From positions 1 to 64,000 of the forward strand of contig NZ_QXGH01000025.1 in NCBI RefSeq assembly GCF_003515065.1: DNA of 64,000 bases, written 5' to 3'. Origin of the DNA: Nocardioides immobilis (GTDB lineage: Bacteria; Actinomycetota; Actinomycetes; Propionibacteriales; Nocardioidaceae). Positions 31,674 to 41,994 of the stretch are shown here, piece after piece. The notes below the pieces were generated by a model. That model searched no databases. It was not told the origin of the DNA and saw only the letters and a program-made list of their open reading frames with translations. Position 1 is the first letter of the stretch. Every line of letters starts with the position of its first letter. Both the position numbers and the translations under genes were made by a program.

Positions 31674-32303
31674 GTGGCCCGCCCGACGACACGCGAGGAC
31701 CCCGAGTCGAACCAGGGCTCGAACGCGGTCTTCACGGTCCCCAACCTGCTGAGCATGCTGCGGCTCGCGGGCGTGCCCCTCTTCCTGTGGCTGGTGCTGG
31801 GCCCGGAGGCGGACGGCTGGGCGCTGGCCGTGCTCATGGTCTCCGGTGTCACCGACTTCCTCGACGGCTGGCTCGCGCGCAAGCTCGACCAGCAGTCGGC
31901 GTTGGGCCAGATCCTCGACCCGGTGGCCGACCGGCTCTACATCCTGGCGGTCGTGGTGGGGCTCGCGCTCCGCGACATCATCCCGTGGTGGCTCGCGGCG
32001 TCGCTACCGCTGCGCGACCTGCTGCTGTGGGGACTGGTGCCGTTGCTGCGCACCCGCGGCTACAGCGCGCTTCCGGTGCACTTCCTCGGCAAGGCCGCCA
32101 CGTTCAACCTGCTCTATGCGTTCCCGCTGCTCCTCCTCGGCGACGGCGAGGGGACGGTGGCGACCCTGGCCCAGCTGTTCGGGTGGGCCCTCGCGCTCTG
32201 GGGGATCGGCCTGTACTGGTGGGCGGGCGTCCTCTACGCCTGGCAGGTGCGCAAGCTGCTCGCCACCACCGAGCCGCGATCGAGTCGTGCGGGCGGCCCG
32301 TGA
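31674..32303 (+). CDS. CDP-alcohol phosphatidyltransferase (PgsA2-like)
   Basis: 209 residues with several membrane helices and the complete motif D-x2-D-G-x2-A-R-x8-G-x3-D-x3-D (DFLDGWLARKL then GQILDPVADR). It transfers a phosphatidyl group from CDP-diacylglycerol to a polyol in the membrane. It heads a block matching Rv1822-Rv1832 of M. tuberculosis, where the first gene is pgsA2. Acceptor alcohol cannot be told. It shares one base with the DUF881 gene (TGATG). Confidence 0.87.
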   Translation: MARPTTREDPESNQGSNAVFTVPNLLSMLRLAGVPLFLWLVLGPEADGWALAVLMVSGVTDFLDGWLARKLDQQSALGQILDPVADRLYILAVVVGLALRDIIPWWLAASLPLRDLLLWGLVPLLRTRGYSALPVHFLGKAATFNLLYAFPLLLLGDGEGTVATLAQLFGWALALWGIGLYWWAGVLYAWQVRKLLATTEPRSSRAGGP

Positions 32304-33175
32304 TGACCGACGCCAGGGATGACGCCACCGCGCGGATGCGCACCCCGCTGCTCGCCCTGATCACGGCCGAGGCGCTCGAGCGCGACTACCAGATGGTCGC
32401 GCAGCGGCGCGTCGAGCAGGGCGGCGCGCCGCAGGGCAGCGCACGGATCCCCGGCCGCGTCGGCGTGGTCGCCGTGGTCGCGATCTTCGGCGTGCTGCTC
32501 ACGGTCGCCGCGGTGCAGACCAATGCGAACGCCGACATCGAGAGTGCCAGTCGCGCTTCCCTGATCGACCGCATCGAGGCCCGGCGCGAGGCTGTGCAGG
32601 ACCTCAACCGGACGCTCTCGGACCTCCGCGAGAGCAACGCCGACGCGGAGACGCGGCTGCTCGAGCTCGGCAACCAGGTCAACGATGTGGAGGGCGACGC
32701 GGCCGACCTCGGGGCGGTCACCGGGTTCACGCCGGTCGTCGGCGAGGGCATCCGGATCGAGCTCGACAACGCGGCGTACGCCGACCCCGACACCGAGCAC
32801 ATCCGCGACTCCGACCTCGCCCTGCTCGTCAACGCCCTGTGGTCCGCCGGCGCGGAGGCGATCGCGATCAACGGCCAGCGGATCTCGCCGCGCACCGCCA
32901 TCCGCAACTCCGGCACGGCGATCGAGGTCAACTCGATGGGCATCGCGCCGCCGTACGTCGTGCAGGCCATCGGCAACAACGACACCCTCGCGGCCCGGCT
33001 CCTCGAGACGACCAGCGGTGCGGGCTTCGCCGTCCTGGCCGCCGACTACGGCTGGAGCCAGCTCATGGACAATGTGGACGAGATGCGATTGTCGGCTGCG
33101 CCGATTCGGCTGCGGCAGCTACGGTCGGCCTCGCAGGAGACGGACACGCGGCCCCCGCCAGAAGGAGACAGGTAG
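32303..33175 (+). CDS. DUF881 membrane-anchored protein (Rv1823-like)
   Basis: 290 residues. One membrane segment (VGVVAVVAIFGVLLTVAAVQ, ~53-72), a coiled-coil (IDRIEARREAVQDLNRTLSDL) and a DUF881 domain with TGFTPVVGEGIRIELDNAAY and WSAGAEAIAINGQRIS. DUF881 proteins resemble division-associated envelope proteins but their function is unknown. It is the first of two DUF881 genes flanking a small basic protein, a conserved actinobacterial trio. Confidence 0.85.
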   Translation: MTDARDDATARMRTPLLALITAEALERDYQMVAQRRVEQGGAPQGSARIPGRVGVVAVVAIFGVLLTVAAVQTNANADIESASRASLIDRIEARREAVQDLNRTLSDLRESNADAETRLLELGNQVNDVEGDAADLGAVTGFTPVVGEGIRIELDNAAYADPDTEHIRDSDLALLVNALWSAGAEAIAINGQRISPRTAIRNSGTAIEVNSMGIAPPYVVQAIGNNDTLAARLLETTSGAGFAVLAADYGWSQLMDNVDEMRLSAAPIRLRQLRSASQETDTRPPPEGDR

Positions 33176-33177
33176 AC

Positions 33178-33510
33178 GTGATCGCAGTTCTCGGCCTGCT
33201 CGTCGGCGTCCTGCTCGGGTTCCTCGTCCAGCCCGACGTGCCGCTCGGCCTGGAGCCGTACCTCCCGATCGCGGTCGTCGCCGCCCTGGACGCGGTGTTC
33301 GGCGCGCTCCGTGCCTACCTCGACGGCATCTTCGACGACAAGGTCTTCGTCGTCTCCTTCCTCAGCAACGTGGTGATCGCGTCCGGCATCGTCTACCTCG
33401 GCGACCGGCTCGGTGTCGGTGGCCAGCTGTCGACCGGCGTCATCGTCGTCCTCGGCATCCGGATCTTCACCAACGTCGCGGCCATCCGGAGACACGTGTT
33501 CCATGCCTGA
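33178..33510 (+). CDS. Small basic protein (DUF1290, Rv1824-like)
   Basis: 110 residues, three hydrophobic segments: VLGLLVGVLLGFLVQPDVP, PIAVVAALDAVFGALRAYLD and VIASGIVYLGDRLG. GTG at 33178 follows AAGGAG at suitable distance. This family always sits with DUF881 genes near division or glycine-cleavage genes and is of unknown role; the motif DAVFGALRA is typical. The stop overlaps the next start by 8 nt. Confidence 0.85.
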   Translation: MIAVLGLLVGVLLGFLVQPDVPLGLEPYLPIAVVAALDAVFGALRAYLDGIFDDKVFVVSFLSNVVIASGIVYLGDRLGVGGQLSTGVIVVLGIRIFTNVAAIRRHVFHA

Positions 33511-34276
33511 CCCGACGCCTGACCCGACGCCCGACCCGGACCAGCCGGAGGAGGTCGACCCAGGTCCGCGCCAGCGGATCGTGGCCGGTCTGCTCAAGCC
33601 CTCGCGCAGCCAGATCGTCGTCGGGCTGCTGCTGGCGGTGGTCGGCTTCGCCGCGGTCACCCAGGTGCGCGTCAACGAGACCGACGACACCTACTCCGGA
33701 CAGCGCGAGCAGGAGCTCATCGACATCCTGTCCGCGCTCGCCGGCACCCGGCAGCGCGCCGAGGACGAGATCGCCGAGCTCGAGGAGGTCCGCGACGACC
33801 TCCAGGACGACACCAGCAAGCGGCAGGCCGCGCTGGAGCAGGCCCAGGAGGACGTCGACGAGCTCAGCGTCCTCGCCGGGCTGGTGCCCGTGACCGGCCC
33901 GGGGATCCGGATCACCATCGTCGAGGAGACCGGCCAGGTGTCGCTCTCCTCGCTGCTCGACACGATCCAGGAGCTGCGCACCGTGGGCGCGGAGGCGATG
34001 CAGCTCAACGGCACCGTGCGGATCGTCGCCCAGACCTCGTTCGAGGAGGCCGAGGGCGGGTTCCTGGTCGACGGCGACCTGGTCGAGGCGCCGTACGTCC
34101 TCGACGTCATCGGGGAGCCGTCGGTGCTCGCGCCGGCGCTGGAGTTCCTGCTCGGGCCGAAGGCGCAGCTCCAGGAGGACGGGGCGTCGCTCGAGGTCGA
34201 CGAGCTGAGCTCGATCGACATCGAAGCGGTCCGGGAGTACGAGGAACCTGACTTCTCCACCCCGGACCCCGGTTAG
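33503..34276 (+). CDS. DUF881 membrane-anchored protein, second copy (Rv1825-like)
   Basis: 257 residues. The N-terminal tail repeats PDPTP three times (DNA direct repeat GACCCGACGCCT/C at 33506-33540), then a membrane segment (IVVGLLLAVVGFAAVTQV), a long acidic coiled-coil (RQRAEDEIAELEEVRDDL) and the DUF881 domain (GPGIRITIVEET, RTVGAEAMQLNG). The paralogue at 32303 shares this layout. The Pro-Asp repeat probably varies in copy number between strains. Confidence 0.84.
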   Translation: MPDPTPDPTPDPDQPEEVDPGPRQRIVAGLLKPSRSQIVVGLLLAVVGFAAVTQVRVNETDDTYSGQREQELIDILSALAGTRQRAEDEIAELEEVRDDLQDDTSKRQAALEQAQEDVDELSVLAGLVPVTGPGIRITIVEETGQVSLSSLLDTIQELRTVGAEAMQLNGTVRIVAQTSFEEAEGGFLVDGDLVEAPYVLDVIGEPSVLAPALEFLLGPKAQLQEDGASLEVDELSSIDIEAVREYEEPDFSTPDPG

Positions 34277-34282
34277 TAGCCT
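34277..34282 (+). promoter_or_regulatory. Leaderless -10 box (TAGCCT) of gcvH
   Basis: TAGCCT immediately follows the upstream stop codon and ends 8 nt before the gcvH ATG, so gcvH can be transcribed on its own as well as from the operon. Confidence 0.4.
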
Positions 34283-34290
34283 TCAGCCTC

Positions 34291-34677
34291 ATGACCCCTG
34301 ACGACCTCAAGTACACCGTCGAGCACGAGTGGCTGCGCACTCCCGGCGAGCAGCCGGGCTCGGTCCGGGTCGGCATCACCGACTACGCCCAGGACGCCCT
34401 CGGTGACATCGTCTACGTGTCGTTGCCCGAGGTCGGGACCACCCTCACCGCCGGCAGCGCCTGCGGCGAGCTCGAGTCCACCAAGTCGGTCAGCGACGTC
34501 TACGCCCCGGTCGGTGGCGAGGTCGTCGCCCGCAACGAGGCGCTCGACGCGACGCCCGAGCTGGTCAACAGCGATCCGTACGGCGACGGCTGGCTGTTCG
34601 AGATCGTCGCGGCGGACGCCAGCGAGCTCGACCAACTGCTCGACGCGGCCGGTTACCAGGCACAGATCGGATCCTGA
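34291..34677 (+). CDS. gcvH: Glycine cleavage system H protein
   Basis: 128 residues, standard H-protein length. The lipoylated Lys is in ELESTKSVSDVYAPV, preceded by VYVSLPEVGTTLTAG and followed by GDGWLFEI. The lipoyl arm carries the aminomethyl group between P, T and L proteins of the glycine cleavage system. gcvP lies 2.7 kb downstream with garA, ftsR and others between, as in mycobacteria; gcvT and lpd are not in the window. Confidence 0.95.
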   Translation: MTPDDLKYTVEHEWLRTPGEQPGSVRVGITDYAQDALGDIVYVSLPEVGTTLTAGSACGELESTKSVSDVYAPVGGEVVARNEALDATPELVNSDPYGDGWLFEIVAADASELDQLLDAAGYQAQIGS

Positions 34678-34699
34678 CCGTGTAGGTTCGAACCATCGA

Positions 34700-34718
34700 C
34701 CTCAACCTCACCCTGAGG
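34700..34718. promoter_or_regulatory. MerR-type operator ahead of the garA-like gene
   Basis: CCTCAACCTCACCCTGAGG is a 19-bp imperfect dyad shaped like MerR-family operators. Eleven bases (CCTCAACCTCA) are identical to a better dyad at 36498-36516 before the MerR gene. Either FtsR or the Rv1830-like regulator could bind both. Confidence 0.45.
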
Positions 34719-34737
34719 GATAGCTCGAGGAGAACTG

Positions 34738-35247
34738 ATGCCTTTCTGCACCGCTTGCGGACGACAGAACCCGGACGACGCCCGGTTCTGCTCCCAGTGC
34801 GGGACCCGCCTGGTCACCCCGGAGCCGACCATCGATCCCAGTGACGCCACCGCGACGATCAGCTTCGCGGGCGCCGACAAGGTCGAGACGTCCGACCGGC
34901 AGCTCAGTCCCATCGACGCGGCCGCGGTCGACGCGCTCCCGGTGGGCTCGGCGCTGCTGGTGGTCCAGAAGGGTCCGGGCGCCGGCAGCCGCTTCCTCCT
35001 CGACCAGGACGTGGTCAACGCGGGTCGCCACCCCGACAGCGAGATCTTCCTCGACGACGTCACTGTGTCCCGCCGCCACGCGGTCTTCAACCGCGCCGGG
35101 GACACCTACACCGTCAGCGACGTCGGCAGCCTCAACGGCACCTACGTCAACCGCGACCGGATCGAGACCGTGTCGCTGACCGACAGCGACGAGGTGCAGA
35201 TCGGGAAGTACCGGCTGGTCTACTTCTCGGGCCACGAGGACGTCTGA
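34738..35247 (+). CDS. garA: FHA-domain regulator (GarA-like) with zinc ribbon
   Basis: 169 residues. A short zinc ribbon at the N-terminus (CTACGRQNPDDARFCSQCG) precedes a linker and an FHA domain very close to mycobacterial GarA: SALLVVQKGPGAGSRFLLDQ, AGRHPDSEIFLDDVTVSRRH, VGSLNGTYVNRDRIE. GarA, when unphosphorylated, binds TCA-cycle and glutamate enzymes to control 2-oxoglutarate use. The usual ETTSVF phosphorylation motif is not present; DATATISF stands in its place, and the zinc ribbon is extra. AGGAG precedes the start. Confidence 0.85.
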   Translation: MPFCTACGRQNPDDARFCSQCGTRLVTPEPTIDPSDATATISFAGADKVETSDRQLSPIDAAAVDALPVGSALLVVQKGPGAGSRFLLDQDVVNAGRHPDSEIFLDDVTVSRRHAVFNRAGDTYTVSDVGSLNGTYVNRDRIETVSLTDSDEVQIGKYRLVYFSGHEDV

Positions 35248-35252
35248 CACTC

Positions 35253-35984
35253 GTGGGGATCTCGTCCGCCGAGCGCCACGAGGCGCTTCTCAACATCGGC
35301 CAGGTCCTCGATCTGCTGCGCCCGGACTTCCCCGACATCACGATCCCGAAGATCCGGTTCTGGGAGGACCGGGGCCTGATCAAGCCCCAGCGCACGCCCG
35401 CGGGCTACCGCAAGTTCTCCGACGCGGACGTCGACCGGCTCCGCTACGTCCTCCGGATGAAGCGCGACCACTACCTGCCCCTCGACGTCATCCGTGAGCA
35501 CCTCGACGCCATCGACCGCGGCCTCGAGCCGCCGCAGATCGACCCCGTCGTGCCGACGGTCCCGCGGGTCGCGCTCAACGCCGACGGGCTCCCGGCGCCG
35601 GAGTCGTTCAAGCGCAACGACAACTTCCGACTGTCCCGCAAGGAGCTGGTGAAGATCGCCGAGATCGGTGACGACCTGCTGGGGCAGCTCGAGGAGTTCG
35701 GGCTGATCACGGCCCTCCCCACCGGGCACTACGACACGGACGCGCTGGTGATCGCGCAGGCGGCCCGCGACCTCGCCGAGTTCGGCCTCGAGCCCCGTCA
35801 CCTGCGTGCCTTCAAGACCGCCGCCGACCGCGAGGTCGGGCTCGTCGAGCAGGTCGTGGCGCCGGTCCGGCGCAGCCGGGACGCCACCGCGTCAGCCCGC
35901 GCCGAGGAGGCGATCAGCGAGATCGCCGCGCTGTCGGTGCGGCTGCACGCGACGTTGGTGAAGGCGGGCCTCCGCCGGCTCTGA
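35253..35984 (+). CDS. ftsR: MerR-family regulator FtsR
   Basis: 243 residues from GTG, 5 nt after the garA-like stop. N-terminal MerR helix-turn-helix (NIGQVLDLLRPDFPDITIPK, then IRFWEDRGLIKPQRTPAGYR), a helical linker and a C-terminal domain conserved in the Rv1828/FtsR group (RNDNFRLSRKELVKIAEIGD). In corynebacteria FtsR activates ftsZ. The position between garA and a bifunctional nuclease is the conserved actinobacterial arrangement. Confidence 0.85.
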   Translation: MGISSAERHEALLNIGQVLDLLRPDFPDITIPKIRFWEDRGLIKPQRTPAGYRKFSDADVDRLRYVLRMKRDHYLPLDVIREHLDAIDRGLEPPQIDPVVPTVPRVALNADGLPAPESFKRNDNFRLSRKELVKIAEIGDDLLGQLEEFGLITALPTGHYDTDALVIAQAARDLAEFGLEPRHLRAFKTAADREVGLVEQVVAPVRRSRDATASARAEEAISEIAALSVRLHATLVKAGLRRL

Positions 35985-36000
35985 TCTACCGCTCGAGGAG

Positions 36001-36006
36001 TACGCT
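36001..36006 (+). promoter_or_regulatory. Leaderless -10 box (TACGCT) of the 36013 gene
   Basis: TACGCT ends 6 nt before the ATG at 36013, a spacing typical of leaderless actinobacterial mRNAs. Confidence 0.45.
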
Positions 36007-36012
36007 CGTTGC

Positions 36013-36480
36013 ATGCGCGAGGTCGATGTGATGGGCGTAAGGGTGGAGATGCCGTCCAACCAGCCGATCGTGCTGCTGCGCGAGGTCTCGGGTGATCGCT
36101 ACCTGCCGATCTGGATCGGTGCCGTCGAGGCGACCGCCATCGCGTTCGCCCAGCAGGGCGTGGTGCCGCCTCGCCCGCTGACGCACGACCTGATGAAGGA
36201 CATCCTCGCGGCGACCGGCAACGAGCTGTCCCAGGTGCAGATCACCGACGTCAAGGACGGCGTCTTCTACGCGACCCTGGTCTTCGGGTCGGGTGCCGAG
36301 GTGAGTGCCCGGCCGTCGGACTCGATCGCCCTGGCACTGCGCACCGGCACCACGATCTACTGCTCCGACGAAGTGCTCGACGAGGCCGGATTGGCCGTTC
36401 CTGCCGAGCAGGAGGACGAGGTCGAGAAGTTCCGCGAGTTCCTCGACCACGTCTCGCCGGAGGACTTCGAAGCGCATTGA
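36013..36480 (+). CDS. Bifunctional nuclease-family protein (DUF151, Rv1829-like)
   Basis: 155 residues. The DUF151 core is clear: PIVLLREVSGDRYLPIWIGA, EATAIAFAQQGV, RPLTHDLMKDIL and ARPSDSIALALRTGTTIYC. A plant member has DNase and RNase activity; the bacterial role is uncertain. Present at this place in nearly all actinobacterial versions of the cluster. Confidence 0.87.
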   Translation: MREVDVMGVRVEMPSNQPIVLLREVSGDRYLPIWIGAVEATAIAFAQQGVVPPRPLTHDLMKDILAATGNELSQVQITDVKDGVFYATLVFGSGAEVSARPSDSIALALRTGTTIYCSDEVLDEAGLAVPAEQEDEVEKFREFLDHVSPEDFEAH

Positions 36481-36497
36481 GGCGGCCGGTGACCAGC

Positions 36498-36516
36498 CCT
36501 CAACCTCAACTTGAGG
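36498..36516. promoter_or_regulatory. MerR-type operator ahead of the MerR gene
   Basis: CCTCAACCTCAACTTGAGG is a 19-bp dyad whose outer arms CCTCAA/TTGAGG are perfect (one more base pair on each side: C and G). The shape equals that of SoxR/MerR operators. It lies ~110 bp before the MerR gene at 36625, suggesting autoregulation. Confidence 0.55.
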
Positions 36517-36624
36517 GTGAGAGTTGCGACACGCCGGGGCGACGTCTTGGACAATGCCTGCTCCAGCGCCGTACCTTGAAGAGTCCGATCTGATCGGGCA
36601 CCCCGACTTTCGACGGAGGACCGC

Positions 36625-37221
36625 GTGAACGAGCACCAGCCCGACGCAGGCAGCCAGGCTGCCGACGTCGCCGCCGGCGTCGCCGAGGAGCAGGGGCTGC
36701 TCTTCACCGACGACGTGTCGCCTCTTCCCAGCGACCTCGGCTACCGCGGTCCGACGGCCTGCAACGCGGCCGGGATCACCTACCGCCAGCTCGACTACTG
36801 GGCCCGCACCGGCCTGATCGAGCCGAGCGTCCGCGGCGCGAGCGGCAGCGGCACCCAGCGTCTCTACAGCTTCCGCGACATCCTGATCCTCAAGGTGATC
36901 AAGCGACTCCTCGACGCCGGCATCTCGCTGCAGCAGATCCGCACCGCCGTCACGCACCTGCGCGAGCGCGGCACCGACGACCTCACCCAGGTCACCCTGA
37001 TGAGCGATGGCGCGTCGGTCTACTACTGCACCAGCAACGACGAGGTCATCGATCTCCTCCAGGGCGGCCAGGGCGTCTTCGGCATCGCGATCGGCGGGGT
37101 CTGGCGCGAGATCGAGGGCACCCTCGCCGAGCTGCCGAGCGAGCACGCCGCGCCCGAGTCGGGCGAGATGCTTCCGGGCGACGAGCTTGCTGCTCGCCGG
37201 GCCGCGCGAACCGCGGGCTGA
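36625..37221 (+). CDS. MerR-family regulator (Rv1830-like)
   Basis: 198 residues from GTG, with GGAGG ahead. The DNA-binding part is NAAGITYRQLDYWARTGLIE and RLYSFRDILILKVIKRLLD, followed by a short coiled region and a C-terminal domain of its own kind (SVYYCTSNDEVIDLLQGGQG). Metal-binding Cys residues typical of MerR proper are lacking. It lies between the nuclease gene and the glycine-riboswitch-controlled gcvP, as in mycobacteria. Confidence 0.85.
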   Translation: MNEHQPDAGSQAADVAAGVAEEQGLLFTDDVSPLPSDLGYRGPTACNAAGITYRQLDYWARTGLIEPSVRGASGSGTQRLYSFRDILILKVIKRLLDAGISLQQIRTAVTHLRERGTDDLTQVTLMSDGASVYYCTSNDEVIDLLQGGQGVFGIAIGGVWREIEGTLAELPSEHAAPESGEMLPGDELAARRAARTAG

Positions 37222-37235
37222 CGCCTCCGGGCTGA

Positions 37236-37241
37236 TAGTCT
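37236..37241 (+). promoter_or_regulatory. -10 box (TAGTCT) ahead of the glycine riboswitch
   Basis: TAGTCT lies about 10-15 nt before the 5' side of the aptamer, which places the transcript start at about 37248. Confidence 0.4.
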
Positions 37242-37249
37242 CAGCCTGC

Positions 37250-37335
37250 TGATCCCGCGCGGGAGAGTCTGGGTTCGACCCAGCGCCGAAGGGGCAAATC
37301 CTCCCCGGAACCTCTCAGGCACCAGGACCGCGTGG
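37250..37335 (+). ncRNA. Glycine riboswitch (one clear aptamer)
   Basis: The conserved parts of a glycine aptamer appear in order: GGGAGAGTCT (37261-37270), CAGCGCCGAAGGGGCAA (37281-37297), CCGGAACCTCTCAGGCA (37305-37321), CCAGGACCGC (37323-37332), with outer pairing CGCG/CGCG. Downstream up to ~37380 (TGGAGCCGCATCGCCGCGG, GACAGAGGGGG) there is a remnant-like second aptamer or ghost helix. It precedes gcvP, the glycine decarboxylase, so glycine should switch that gene on. Confidence 0.9.
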
Positions 37336-37405
37336 CCGGGCAACTGTGGAGCCGCATCGCCGCGGTGACAGAGGGGGAGGGCGACGAGATCGATCGATCC
37401 TTAAG

Positions 37406-40285
<2,880 letters not shown>

Positions 40286-40321
40286 CAGCGCTTCGTCGGC
40301 GGCGTCGGGTTGGATGGAGAC

Positions 40322-40975
40322 ATGACTCAACTCGTCTTTCTCAGTGGTGCAGGACTTCCGGAGTGGATCTGGGACGAGGTTCGGCAGATCCTTCCCGTCG
40401 ATTCGCTGGTGGTGGCCTATCCCAAGGGGTCAGCCTCGTTGCGTACCTACGCCGAGTCGGCGCTCACCCAGGCCCCCCAGCGCTTCACTCTCGTCGCCCA
40501 CTCCGCCGGCGGCGTCGTCGGCTCTGAGATGTGTGCGCTCGCGCCGGACCGGGTCGAGGGTTTCATCGGGGTGAGCGCCTGCCTTCCGCCGGCCGGACGG
40601 TCGTTCGTCCAGGCCATGCCGATGCCGCAGCGAGCGATCCTCGGGTTGGTCCTTCGGCTTCTGGGCACCAAGCCGCCGGACAAGCAGATCAGGGAAGGCC
40701 TGTGCGCCGGGGTCTCCGACGACATCGCGGCCCGTGTCGTCGCTGACTTCGCTCCGGAGTCGAGGGCTCTTTTCACCGACGCCGTGTCGGCCCGGTCGTT
40801 CCCCGCGAGATCGGCCTACCTCGTGACCGAGGACGACAGGGAGTTTCCAGCACCCCTCCAGAGCAGGTTTGCGGCGGAGCTGGGCGGCCAGGTCGAGACG
40901 ATGCGGACGGCGCACCTCCCGATGCTCGAGGATCCAGCCGAGACCGCCAAGCGGATCCTAGGAGCCCTGGCCTGA
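40322..40975 (+). CDS. Alpha/beta hydrolase
   Basis: 217 residues. Begins MTQLVFLSGAGLPEWIWDEV; nucleophile elbow in LVAHSAGGVVG (H-S-A-G-G), Asp in LVTEDDREFP and His in TAHLPMLEDP. It resembles small salicylate-esterase-like hydrolases. It stands alone, 36 nt after gcvP; substrate unknown. Confidence 0.75.
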   Translation: MTQLVFLSGAGLPEWIWDEVRQILPVDSLVVAYPKGSASLRTYAESALTQAPQRFTLVAHSAGGVVGSEMCALAPDRVEGFIGVSACLPPAGRSFVQAMPMPQRAILGLVLRLLGTKPPDKQIREGLCAGVSDDIAARVVADFAPESRALFTDAVSARSFPARSAYLVTEDDREFPAPLQSRFAAELGGQVETMRTAHLPMLEDPAETAKRILGALA

Positions 40976-41066
40976 CCTGCGACCGGCATCTGCGGGTCCT
41001 GGTCGCGTTCTCGTCGAGTTGCTGGGCCGTGGTCAGACGTTCGGGCCCGGGAGTAGCGTGCGGTTG

Positions 41067-41255
41067 GTGAGCGAGAAGGAGCCGGGCGTCGAGGAGCGGG
41101 AGTGGCCGAGGAGATGCCCGCACTGCCAAACCGAGCTGCAGACCGCGACCCAAGGTTTCAACCCTGCAGGTGAGGACGACATCGATCACGGCGAGATGGG
41201 CGAAGTCCTGGCCGTTGATTTCTGTCCCAACCCAGACTGCCCCGGCCAGCAGTGA
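41067..41255 (+). CDS. Small zinc-ribbon protein, 62 residues
   Basis: VSEKEPGVEEREWPRRCPHC and a second Cys pair (FCPNPDCPG) near the end, with an acidic middle part (GEDDIDHGEMGEVLAVD), make a likely zinc ribbon. GTG 41067 is chosen because TAGCGT (41054-41059) ends 7 nt before it; TTG 41019 and GTG 41058 are other in-frame options. No partner is obvious. Confidence 0.5.
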   Translation: MSEKEPGVEEREWPRRCPHCQTELQTATQGFNPAGEDDIDHGEMGEVLAVDFCPNPDCPGQQ

Positions 41256-41331
41256 CTCGGGGTCGACGCCTACTCCGGGCGGGCGTCGGGCAGTCGACCG
41301 AAGACCTGGAGCGACGCGCGAGCGTGGCCGG

Positions 41332-41337
41332 TAGCCT
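41332..41337 (+). promoter_or_regulatory. Leaderless -10 box (TAGCCT) of the 41344 gene
   Basis: TAGCCT ends 6 nt before the ATG at 41344; no ribosome site is present. Confidence 0.45.
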
Positions 41338-41343
41338 CGAATA

Positions 41344-41976
41344 ATGACGAGCGAGCCATCCGGCATGTTCGAGGCGATCTACGCGGGCGCGGAGGCCGGT
41401 GAAGCCAAGCCGCCCTGGGACTACGGCGCTCCCCGTCCACAGCTCGTGGAATGGGCTGAGGCGCGAGACCTGGCGGGCGGTGGCCGCGAGGCGCTGGTGG
41501 TGGGATGCGGCTACGGTGCCGACGCAGAGTTCCTTGCCCTGTTGGGATTTCGCACGACGGGCTTCGACTTCGCGCCGAGCGCGATTGCTGCAGCGCGGCG
41601 AAAGTACCCCGCCAGCAAAGTGAACTACTTCGTTGCCGACGTCTTGGATCTTCCGCGTGAGTGGCAGCGTAGGTTCGACCTGGTTGTCGAGAGTCTCACC
41701 GTGCAGTCGATGCCGCCTGAGCAGCACGCGGAAGCCGCGCAGAGCATCGCCGCTCTGGTGGCTCCAGTAGGCACTCTGCTGGTCCTAGCGACCACATGGG
41801 ACGAAGGGTCCGAGGTGAAAGGACCGCCGTGGCCGCTGACCCGTGCAGAGCTCGAGGAGTTTGCGAGCGGCGACCTCACCCTGCGCAGCGTCGAACGGAT
41901 CGAGGGTGGCAACTGGTGGCGAGCCGAGCTGTCGCGAGGGGCGGAAGGTTCGATGAGTCATGCGTCCCAGGTCTAG
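41344..41976 (+). CDS. SAM-dependent methyltransferase (thiopurine methyltransferase-like)
   Basis: 210 residues. Motif I is ALVVGCGYGADAEFLALLG, with the acidic residue of motif II in TTGFDFAPSAI and motif post-I in VADVLDLP. The N-terminal MFEAIYAGAEAGEAKPPWDYG is typical of TPMT-like enzymes that begin with a PPWD loop over the SAM site. Likely methylates a small thiol or amine. It converges on the TldE gene. Confidence 0.8.
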   Translation: MTSEPSGMFEAIYAGAEAGEAKPPWDYGAPRPQLVEWAEARDLAGGGREALVVGCGYGADAEFLALLGFRTTGFDFAPSAIAAARRKYPASKVNYFVADVLDLPREWQRRFDLVVESLTVQSMPPEQHAEAAQSIAALVAPVGTLLVLATTWDEGSEVKGPPWPLTRAELEEFASGDLTLRSVERIEGGNWWRAELSRGAEGSMSHASQV

Positions 41977-41994
41977 ATCCGCTCCTGCCGCGCG

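Noticed and set aside
37346..37405. N-terminal extension of gcvP
   Set aside because: It lies in the riboswitch region and adds Arg/Gly-rich residues absent from P-proteins.
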